DNA of 64,000 bases from Symsagittifera roscoffensis. Its lineage: Eukaryota > Xenacoelomorpha > Acoela > Convolutidae. The stretch covers positions 62,688,282 to 62,752,281 of the forward strand of contig NC_087066.1 of the NCBI RefSeq assembly GCF_963678635.1. Direction: 5' to 3'. The position numbers and the translations under genes were made by a program. The notes beneath the pieces were generated by a model. The model was not told the DNA's origin. It saw only the letters and a program-made list of their open reading frames with translations, and did no database searches. Shown in pieces: positions 32,801 to 40,189 of the stretch (position 1 is the first letter of the stretch; the number at the start of each line of letters is the position of its first letter).

Positions 32801-35800
32801 CAGAATTACCCGAACAATCGATCAAGGAATAACTCATATAATAGATCGAACTATAACAGACCAAACAATAATTACCAAAACAGATCGCGAAATAATTCAC
32901 AAAATCGACACTCAAGTTATAATAATCGTTATAGAAATTATTCCCAATCACCACACCGGAATAATAATAACTATAATAATTCTAATAATCGCCACAGAAG
33001 TAGTACACCTAAACATCAAAAACAAATCAATCAAGTACAATCTAACCCAGAAACAACATCAGACCCTCCAGGTATTGATGACACAGTAACTGATACGTTA
33101 CAACTCAATCAAATAAACTGTACATCATCAGATTCAGAAAGTGATACTGAAAACACTCTTTCTATCAATATGATAAAAGTCGAAAATGACTATGAATCTG
33201 TCATATATGAACAACCCTTTTCATCACACATATATGAAAATCAATCAGAATTTCTTCAAAATTATTACACTACACCCATAAATTCCACACCAACGACGCA
33301 AGAAACAAACGAGATTAACACTACAAATCAAACCAATAAAAATATCAAAACAAAATGCTTGAATACAAACCACATTTATCAAAATATACAAAAAGAACAA
33401 CCCAAAGAAAAAATTTGGACAATACCATTTCTCTTAGAAAGCCCAAGAAATAAAGAATTTCAACCACCAGACCTTGAAATAGATTTTTTAATTGATTCAG
33501 GAGCAGAATCAAACATAATAAACATCCCCACATGGAATGAAATAAAAACTTTACACCCAAAGCTAACACCTCTTGAAACCTCCAGTAAGTTAGCAACAGC
33601 ACAAGGATCAACATTGATAAACTACGGAAAAATCCAATTATTTCTCCTCCCCACCAGAACAATGGAACAAAGCAAAATTCTAAATAAGCCATTTAAACAA
33701 ATATTCCATATCACTGATATTACATATAATATCATTGGAATACCATTTATTTCGAAGTATATACCAACAATTAACATACTAAATAGTAAAATATTAATCA
33801 AAGATAAATATACAAAAACAAAAGAAACATCCTTAACATTTTTTCAAAGATTAAATAAACAACCACCATTCTTTTCAAAATTCTACCCGATATTTAACCA
33901 ACAAAGAAAACACCTAAAACCACTATCAGGAAATATCTATAATTTTTCAATCAAACAAGTTCACCAATATGATAAAGAACAAAACAAACAAAAATTTTAT
34001 ATGTCAGAATTTGAATTCAAACCTATTCACAAATTTTTCAAAATCACAATCTCATCCATAAAATATTTGAAAAATTCGAATTCCGATATCATTTCCTTAC
34101 ATGTCTATAATAACACACCTTACCAAGTAACATTACCTTTAGGACTTTTAGGATATTGTGAAACCAACGCTACAATATCACCAATACACGAAAAAGCCTA
34201 TCGCGTAAATAATATACTCCAATTACTAGATATTTGCCAATCTACAATTCTTAATGAAGAATTATCTATAAATAATATAATAAGTAACGAAAACAGAAAT
34301 ACGGATTATTTCACAAAAACTCCATATTTCAAACCTACATTCAACATAAGTAACTACACAGAGGACCAACAGAAATTTTTAACAATGTTTAATTTCCAAC
34401 ATTCACAAATAACACAAGACGAATTCGAAAAGTTAGCCAAACAGCTAATTAAATATTCATCAGTCTATGCAACATCAAAATTTGATGTTGGAAAAATCAG
34501 TTCATCACTACATCTCCCGTTAAAACCAGACGCAGTTTTCAAAAAACAGAGAGCAAGTAAAGTACCAATTCACTTACATGATAAAGTGAACAGATTACTC
34601 GATATTTTAGAACAATACAACATTATATCACCAGTTAATAAAGAAGAACAACCAAAAGGCAACACATTTATCAACCCCGTTATCATTCTAGCTAAAGGAG
34701 AATCATTAAAAATCGTTCTCGATGCTAGATACCTCAATTCACTCATAGATGAATCAAAATGTAATTGGCCCATTGAACCAATACAAGTTATTCTAACAAA
34801 AATAAACGGCAAATACTTTACAACCGCCGATATGAATAGTGCATACAATCAAATGCCACTAGATGAACAATCACGACGTTTAACACAATTTGTTATCGGA
34901 AACCAACAATATGAATTCAACCGCTTATTCTATGGAATATCCATAGGACCAGCAGCATTTTCAGCTTTTATGAGCAAAATTTTTAGACCACTAATACTCA
35001 AGAAAAACGCAATCACCTATTTAGACGATGTTTTTATGCAATCACAAACAAAAGACGAGATGTTCAATGTTTTAGAAAAATATCACCAAATACTTCAGAA
35101 CGAAAATCTGAAGGCCGCCCCCGATAAATCACACTTCTTTTTGACAAGAGTTAAATTCTTAGGACATAATATAGAAAGAAAAACAATCACTCTATTGAAA
35201 TCACGCATTGACGCTATTCAAAAACTTCAACCACCAACAAATAAAAAGAAAATCCAAGAATTTCTTGGAATGTTAAACTTTTTAAGTAAATATGTTTATA
35301 AAATGCAATTATATCTACGACCATTTTATAACATCCTTAGACAACAAAATAATTTTGAATGGAACACAGAACATCAAACACGATTCGAAGAAGTAAAGAA
35401 ACTTTTAACTGAACAAATTTCAAACACAATTCCAGATTCAAATCAACCATTTTATGCAATGTGCGATGCTTCGAACTTTGGCATCGGTGCAGCACTATTA
35501 CAATCACATAATGGTACAAATAAATTGAACCTCATATCAGCAAATTCTCGATTATTCACTCAAGCAGAGCTACGACTCTCAACTCTAATGAGAGAATGTA
35601 CAGCCATAATATATACACTGACAGAATATGAATTTCTGATACTTGGATCAAAACACCCCACAGTTTTATTCACAGACCATAAACCAATCATCTTTCTCTT
35701 TACACAAAAATCTAACCCAAACCACCGAGTTTACAGATTTCAACTAATTCTAATGAAATTTCCAAACTTACATATAGTTTGGACTGCAGGAAAAAATCTT

Positions 35801-38032
35801 GCATTACCAGACACCTTAAGTCGAAATACACCACCTGAATTACTTACACGAAAAACAACAGTTGAAATACCCAAAAACATAAAATTCTACCTTGCAGAAA
35901 ACGAAACATCACCCCGATTAGAATGCAAATATGCAGTAAAAACTGATATTGAACAATCACAAATAAATAGTTTACAACATTTCCCACTTTATTTAGATTG
36001 TCAAAATAATCATTATGAAGTTGATTTACTTGGAACATCAACTTTCAAACCAATCCCATATTCTCAATGGATAAAAAATAACACCCAACAAAAACGAACA
36101 AAACAACACCTGCCTAAGAAAGACCATTTTCCACTAATTGAAAAAGAAGATTTAACTGATAAAATAAATTTATCAGGACCACAAACAAATGATTCAAAAT
36201 ACACAATAAATCAAGTTTTTGACCTTCACGACCCACTTGATACAATACCCTTATCTAAATTAGAAATCGAAAACATTTTTCTCCCCCCAACAGAAATAAT
36301 TACAATTTCAACACTGAAACAATATCAAAACCTTGACCCAGTAATTCGACAACTGAAATCATGGCACAAATATAAAACTAAACCTATCAAAGCAGATTCA
36401 ACCATTCTAGGAAACAAAACACTCCTCCGATACTTTCGCAAATTTAACAACACAACAATTAACGAAAATACAGACCTTTTAGAGTATAACCTGAATGAAT
36501 CTACAGTTCCATGTCTCCCTTTAAGTATGATTCTTATAGCTTTTAATATTTCACATACACAAAATATTAAAGGACACTCTGGATCAGAGAAAACATATTC
36601 AAATTTTATACAAAACTTTTATTTCCCAAATGCACCAATTTGGATAAAAGTACTATGCAATGACTGTATAGTATGTCAACTAAATAAACCTTACCCAAAT
36701 CAAAAACAAATAGCACAAAAACAAGATTTTAAAGGACAAAGTTTGTACTTTAATCATCGTATCTCATTTGATACTAAAGGACCAATTTCACCCTCATCAG
36801 AAGGAAACTCCTACATTATGGTAATTGTTGACGCATTTACACATTATGTAGCACTTAACCCAGTACCACATTGTAACGCTTATTACGCTTACACAACACT
36901 CTATGAACACTGGATAGCAAAATTCGGACTACCAGAAATTTTAGTTACAGACAACGGTACAGAATTCATAAATAATGAAATTATCACACTATGTCATTTA
37001 TATAACATTAAACACAAACCACGTACATCTCATGCACCTTGGACAAACGGCTTAGTCGAAGGTATGAACCGTTCATTACAAGAATATCTTAGATGTATCA
37101 TCAACGGAAATGATACAAAATATACCGAATGGTCAGCAGATGTAAAATTATTTCCCTTAGCGTATAATTCACAAATTACGACAACTTTAGGAATGTCACC
37201 ATACGAAATGGTTTTTAACCAAAAGCCACGCAAACCAATAATGTTTACAGCAAATTCACATAAAAACGCACAAGGTTATTGTCAACCAAATAAAGACTCA
37301 ATTTGTTATAACCTACCTTTACATACACACGATGAAGATCATTTTCATCACCCACAAATTCTTAAACTAGCCTCCGGTACACACACCGAATGGATTCTAA
37401 ATAGAGATAAAAAACACAATGAAATTTATCAAAAAATAACAAAAAAGTTATTACAAAGACAAAACATTAATGAACAAATCAATTCACGTTTTACACCAGC
37501 CTCCGAATTAAAAATTGGAACATTTGTTTTGATACCTAATTTTAATACTCAAAAAGGAATTTCTAAAAAATTACAACCCCTTCGAAAAGGACCATACCAA
37601 ATAATTGCAAAACCCACTGATGTCACATATAAAATTACCGACTCAAACAAAAAAGAAATCGTTCAACATCGAAACAACCTATTACCTTATTACCCAAAAG
37701 AATACGCACTCCGCGAATTAACTCAATTATATTCTTTCACAGGATTAAAAATCATTCAAAATGAACCACATCTGAAAAACACAGAACAAAATGATAACCC
37801 CACCGAAAATCAAAACAAAAAACCAACCGCCACCAAAAACAATACACAAAACCATAAAGAATCTCCAAAACAAAGAAAAAATAGAAAAATGACCGAACAA
37901 ATAATACCCCAAGAACAAATCGACAAATCAGAAAATAGAAAAACAACAAGACTCCGAAATCAACCACGTAAAAACTATAAAATATTCATCCCCCAATCTA
38001 AAATTTTAAAGAAAGTGGAATTTCAAAAGTAA
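29810..38032 (+). CDS. gag-pol: Gag-Pol polyprotein of the giant element, 2,740 aa, intact
   Basis: One open frame with no stop or frameshift between Gag and Pol. Residues 1-240 form an unrecognised, probably folded domain; 240-590 are Gln/Asn/Pro/Thr-rich. A retrotransposon capsid lies at about 600-760 (DGAAQKWFSVLP), and one CCHC knuckle CNYCRRYGHSISEC at 842-855. Residues 915-1,065 are an Arg/Asn/Ser/Tyr-rich low-complexity tract. Protease DSGAES starts at 1,229. RT is at about 1,570-1,800 with YLDD at 1,737-1,740; RNase H at about 1,880-1,965 (CDASNFGIGAALLQ). Integrase has H2249, H2256, C2283, C2286 and D2321, D2381, E2417, which is exact DD35E spacing, followed by a GPY module (RKGPYQIIAKP). 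All key residues are present. The length is about twice a usual gypsy Gag-Pol, mainly because of the long N-terminus. The matching gene in copy 2 is broken. Confidence 0.95.
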   Translation: MSSTHTPGEESPDDDEIFPFIVDATTDRGQHIFCKNLLLNLFEPGISPCKTEFPDVKIKRQIIDHYLKDICNITQQYGIYSIEFTSPNHNNRKYTIQTDDLDLEFSKVFSEYIKSIQYHNSQRANSIFTNEVFAIIYSYISILENEIPITNVSPTETSKHLKVRHEITLLSSYLNIIKENFTKDDVSQHTKHDLQKILAWFIIDYFTHNIDLIAQARKNFRPQNSNDDTAITEQSDYVWDPEWSHPAFISFPQSISSQAISTISYIRDYVKVIPLTIDATPLNYNTFLPDTRNNSLNSTVIHNENLNGTRNLTQQDIQTPSHFINEEIVHTTTTQQSISPIRPNLTTPRNTNPSQTQVTLQSTVKPSVAPKYSHMDYQTYRPMTIPSKTRKTFTRNNFADHNYNYTHPSKTYNQPQRNFNQYTRSRNWDNPMTQPNSINFQTNPPQDHSENYPFFQQNKNKKQTSYQMDYLSSDDDFLQPDIFAPNTQEYRRQEIQKTRTNHRNFSPQPIDAQHQQPIQQQNLINTQSFQPIQQQNPMTTHSYQPSQMQNEIPLPYYLQQHEITRNQLSNFSQMPNAAESLQMTMNPYLMGGSSITSNKPLMVFTGTDPEYSVEDYLNAVTANLILNIGPEPINTPLHQNWIHRRTALIQTTLDGAAQKWFSVLPLEIKSNRKRFTQEFSKMFDSERNKQQQRVLCNEIRRLPNETIKQIALRIETLVRKAYSLNTHDYKNTKMTEILMMTLTPQLRKIAIKKRASHPSSIREPDLDFRKLVDKLEQAEITMKLEETENLKLQYVNRIETTPTNINNIQESETDLVEKITEILNIYEKNPNFKGKPSFKKWCNYCRRYGHSISECIQKQQDNQNKPQKYKEPNKSFYQYMKKDQNLPNKTVHSNNSSGKPLPNNTNYTRNQSPYNSSYRGRSPERRNTNNSSQNHYNRPNSRNNYSRSNSNTQRFVSRSNSQSRNNYYPNNQSRNSSYNRNRNYSYNRNRSYSNNRNQNYPNNRSRNNSYNRSNYNRPNNNYQNRSRNNSQNRHSSYNNRYRNYSQSPHRNNNNYNNSNNRHRSSTPKHQKQINQVQSNPETTSDPPGIDDTVTDTLQLNQINCTSSDSESDTENTLSINMIKVENDYESVIYEQPFSSHIYENQSEFLQNYYTTPINSTPTTQETNEINTTNQTNKNIKTKCLNTNHIYQNIQKEQPKEKIWTIPFLLESPRNKEFQPPDLEIDFLIDSGAESNIINIPTWNEIKTLHPKLTPLETSSKLATAQGSTLINYGKIQLFLLPTRTMEQSKILNKPFKQIFHITDITYNIIGIPFISKYIPTINILNSKILIKDKYTKTKETSLTFFQRLNKQPPFFSKFYPIFNQQRKHLKPLSGNIYNFSIKQVHQYDKEQNKQKFYMSEFEFKPIHKFFKITISSIKYLKNSNSDIISLHVYNNTPYQVTLPLGLLGYCETNATISPIHEKAYRVNNILQLLDICQSTILNEELSINNIISNENRNTDYFTKTPYFKPTFNISNYTEDQQKFLTMFNFQHSQITQDEFEKLAKQLIKYSSVYATSKFDVGKISSSLHLPLKPDAVFKKQRASKVPIHLHDKVNRLLDILEQYNIISPVNKEEQPKGNTFINPVIILAKGESLKIVLDARYLNSLIDESKCNWPIEPIQVILTKINGKYFTTADMNSAYNQMPLDEQSRRLTQFVIGNQQYEFNRLFYGISIGPAAFSAFMSKIFRPLILKKNAITYLDDVFMQSQTKDEMFNVLEKYHQILQNENLKAAPDKSHFFLTRVKFLGHNIERKTITLLKSRIDAIQKLQPPTNKKKIQEFLGMLNFLSKYVYKMQLYLRPFYNILRQQNNFEWNTEHQTRFEEVKKLLTEQISNTIPDSNQPFYAMCDASNFGIGAALLQSHNGTNKLNLISANSRLFTQAELRLSTLMRECTAIIYTLTEYEFLILGSKHPTVLFTDHKPIIFLFTQKSNPNHRVYRFQLILMKFPNLHIVWTAGKNLALPDTLSRNTPPELLTRKTTVEIPKNIKFYLAENETSPRLECKYAVKTDIEQSQINSLQHFPLYLDCQNNHYEVDLLGTSTFKPIPYSQWIKNNTQQKRTKQHLPKKDHFPLIEKEDLTDKINLSGPQTNDSKYTINQVFDLHDPLDTIPLSKLEIENIFLPPTEIITISTLKQYQNLDPVIRQLKSWHKYKTKPIKADSTILGNKTLLRYFRKFNNTTINENTDLLEYNLNESTVPCLPLSMILIAFNISHTQNIKGHSGSEKTYSNFIQNFYFPNAPIWIKVLCNDCIVCQLNKPYPNQKQIAQKQDFKGQSLYFNHRISFDTKGPISPSSEGNSYIMVIVDAFTHYVALNPVPHCNAYYAYTTLYEHWIAKFGLPEILVTDNGTEFINNEIITLCHLYNIKHKPRTSHAPWTNGLVEGMNRSLQEYLRCIINGNDTKYTEWSADVKLFPLAYNSQITTTLGMSPYEMVFNQKPRKPIMFTANSHKNAQGYCQPNKDSICYNLPLHTHDEDHFHHPQILKLASGTHTEWILNRDKKHNEIYQKITKKLLQRQNINEQINSRFTPASELKIGTFVLIPNFNTQKGISKKLQPLRKGPYQIIAKPTDVTYKITDSNKKEIVQHRNNLLPYYPKEYALRELTQLYSFTGLKIIQNEPHLKNTEQNDNPTENQNKKPTATKNNTQNHKESPKQRKNRKMTEQIIPQEQIDKSENRKTTRLRNQPRKNYKIFIPQSKILKKVEFQK

Positions 38033-38631
38033 TTTTAACATTATACTTCACAATCTTGAAACCTCTGAAACATTTTTCATTTACATTTTTCAAAATAACA
38101 TGCTGACAAGTACGTAATAATTCTAGTTCAAAATAGACCAATAGGATTCATCCAATCCGTCACTTTCTCTAACTCAAACTAAGACCAATTAGACGAATCA
38201 TATAGAACTCCAGGCACATCTATAACTATAACTTTACGACCGCCAGGTCAAAAATAAGCAAACCACTCCAACTTGACAACTAAAATAAATATCACCATAA
38301 TACCGTACCCCTCCCTTATCTAATAACCCAAAGATCAACAATATTTCCCCAACTCAGACCACGAATACCCCCAAAGCAAATTTGTTAACTTAGCCTAAAG
38401 TAACAAAATGAACATTTTAATTAGCCTAAAGTATAAAAATCTCACCATACCCCGGATCACTTGACAAACAAAAATAAAGAAAAAGACGACCTCCCAGTCA
38501 CCATGAAAATTGCCCCCAACAATTTTTTACAAAACTCAACCCACTTGTCAAAAAAACTAATAAATAATCCGACCACACTGGAAAATCGCCTCAAACAGCA
38601 AAAAATATTCGACCAAGAGATCATTTCTTAA
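38033..38631 (+). other. Spacer between gag-pol and the small ORFs
   Basis: A/C-rich, no ORF. Matched by 55,228-56,051 in copy 2. A TTAGCCTAAAGTA-like segment occurs twice (about 38,391-38,402 and 38,420-38,433). It may hold splicing signals, but none is clear except the acceptor at 38,834 further on. Confidence 0.45.
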
Positions 38632-38862
38632 ATGCTCTTCTCTCAATCAGTTACTCAAATACTCATAAATCTTAAACATTTTTTTACAATACTTGAAACC
38701 TTTATAATATTTCTTTTTGATATACTTGAATCTTTTCTAATAATCCTAATCATTTTTTGTAACATTTTTTTAATTTTCTACACTATTCTCGAACTATTCC
38801 TCCAACTTTCCAAAACCCTTGATTATATCCACAGGTACGAGTCATATAACTTGTCTAAATGA
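38632..38862 (+). CDS. Small hydrophobic protein, 76 aa
   Basis: Starts MLFSQSVTQILI. The middle is almost wholly Phe/Ile/Leu (FIIFLFDILESFLIILIIFC), so one or two membrane segments are likely. Its TGA overlaps the next ATG as ATGA (38,859-38,862). Copy 2 keeps the first 46 codons in frame (55,087-55,227), with the same hydrophobic core, then a stop. The conserved core suggests a real small membrane protein, perhaps viroporin-like; the function is unknown. Confidence 0.5.
   Translation: MLFSQSVTQILINLKHFFTILETFIIFLFDILESFLIILIIFCNIFLIFYTILELFLQLSKTLDYIHRYESYNLSK
38825..38834 (+). promoter_or_regulatory. Candidate 3' splice acceptor before the 62-aa ORF
   Basis: A pyrimidine-rich stretch leads to TATATCCACAG with AG at 38,833-38,834, 24 nt before the next ATG. 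It is conserved in copy 2 (AG at 55,025-55,026, again 24 nt before the ATG). With a leader donor it would make a subgenomic RNA for the downstream ORFs. Confidence 0.4.
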
Positions 38863-39047
38863 TACGAACAATTTTCAGTAGAACTGATATTTTTTTATTG
38901 TTTGTAATTTTCATAACATTTTTATCATCCCTCATTTTGACAATATGTAAATGTATAAAGAAAGCAATCTTCACATTTGCCCTAGCAACAATCCTTCTAA
39001 TTCTTTTTTTGGAAGAATACTATAATAAACATAAACCTTCCCACTAA
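38859..39047 (+). CDS. Small membrane protein, 62 aa, conserved in both copies
   Basis: It starts MIRTIFSRTDIFLLFVIF, has a first membrane segment (about residues 10-28), a short basic link with CKCIKK, and a second membrane segment (about 35-51). The end is EEYYNKHK. Copy 2 encodes the same 62 codons with only a few changes (54,812-55,000). Two hydrophobic helices around a Cys/Lys turn resemble a small hairpin membrane protein such as a viroporin. The start overlaps the preceding stop (ATGA), and ORF-X opens 5 nt after its stop. Confidence 0.65.
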   Translation: MIRTIFSRTDIFLLFVIFITFLSSLILTICKCIKKAIFTFALATILLILFLEEYYNKHKPSH

Positions 39048-39052
39048 AGTAA

Positions 39053-40189
39053 CAATTCAAAAATCCATCAAAAATTGCTACCCAACAGTCACAGAATCAG
39101 TCTTCACCGACATCATCCCAAGATAACCAAACACCACCTTCAATTACTCAAAATCCTCAAACATCTACACGAATTTCTTTTCAAGACAATCCATACACTT
39201 TTGAAGAACGACATGCTCGTTTATCAGAACCACTAGAACCAGTTCAACGACAAGCACCTCTAAGCGAACCAACATATAACCTATACCCAACACTACCACA
39301 AGAACTAAGTAGAATAAGAAATCCTAGTCAAAACCAAAATACAGTCGAAATAAATAGACAAATTATACATCCTCGACGAAACAGAAATTTTCAAACTCCC
39401 CGAGTTCACTTTGATATACCTCAATCCCCATCACAAAACACTCCAGAAAACACCATTGATACATTACCAGAAACCCCTACGATTCTTTCACAACGTAGCA
39501 CCTCAAGCCTACCATCAGATTACTTAGGTTCAACACCAACATCTGAACAAATACGTGAAAATCCCTTTAACCCCCCAAACCAGGCATCACGACTACCATA
39601 TTGGACAACACATTCATTTACACAAGGTGAATTAAATTTAGTCAATAATCCAATAGATATTTCTACGGATACAACAACATCCTCATCACTACCAGAAACA
39701 TTATCACTACCATCAACACCATCAATAAGCCAGATTTCACCACCACCTTTTAACTTAAATTTTCCAAATAACCTCGACGCCAGATATCGAGAACAATCAT
39801 CAATAAATATTCCTTTAAGACTAGATTGGAATACATTTACAGCACCTCCACCACTATTTGGACAACATCAAGAAAGTAACCGCCTTCATAACTGGGCACT
39901 TAATAGATTACAATATCGCCAAGATATTCACAACGATATCCGTGATCACAATATTCAAATACTCCAACAAAACAGTTTACAATTAAAGTTTGAAATCACA
40001 GTTAAGTTAAACAATATTACCCAACATCCCTACCCATTAAACCCACCTAACATAACAGCTCAATCACTACCACCACCGTTTATAACTACTGAAGTAATAT
40101 ACAAATACGACAGATATACCAAAAACACAATTGGCTACATTACATTTTATAATCCATACTCAGGATTATCATACACATGTATATTCTAA
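39053..40189 (+). CDS. ORF-X: 378-codon ORF with no ATG, start unknown
   Basis: It is open from the codon after the TAA at 39,050-39,052 to the TAA ending at 40,189, with no Met codon anywhere. The N-terminal ~230 residues are Pro/Ser/Thr/Gln-rich and contain LYPTL (39,281-39,295), which fits the ALIX-binding late-domain pattern LYPxL. The last ~140 residues look folded (RLDWNTFTAPPPLFGQ, NSLQLKFEITVKLNN). Copy 2 keeps the whole frame open (53,670-54,803), again without Met, despite many base changes, so it is very likely translated. The start must be a non-ATG codon, re-initiation after the 62-aa ORF, or a spliced exon. It overlaps the env start by 13 nt. It could be a matrix/adaptor or a membrane-associated structural protein; unknown. 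Confidence 0.7.
   Translation, partial: QFKNPSKIATQQSQNQSSPTSSQDNQTPPSITQNPQTSTRISFQDNPYTFEERHARLSEPLEPVQRQAPLSEPTYNLYPTLPQELSRIRNPSQNQNTVEINRQIIHPRRNRNFQTPRVHFDIPQSPSQNTPENTIDTLPETPTILSQRSTSSLPSDYLGSTPTSEQIRENPFNPPNQASRLPYWTTHSFTQGELNLVNNPIDISTDTTTSSSLPETLSLPSTPSISQISPPPFNLNFPNNLDARYREQSSINIPLRLDWNTFTAPPPLFGQHQESNRLHNWALNRLQYRQDIHNDIRDHNIQILQQNSLQLKFEITVKLNNITQHPYPLNPPNITAQSLPPPFITTEVIYKYDRYTKNTIGYITFYNPYSGLSYTCIF

Noticed and set aside
32673-33089. 138-codon Ile/Thr-rich frame inside gag-pol, also present in copy 2 (209 codons)
   Set aside because: It is the alternative frame of the Arg/Asn-rich repeat tract; its composition follows from the repeat. A true overlapping gene would need a frame-specific substitution test.
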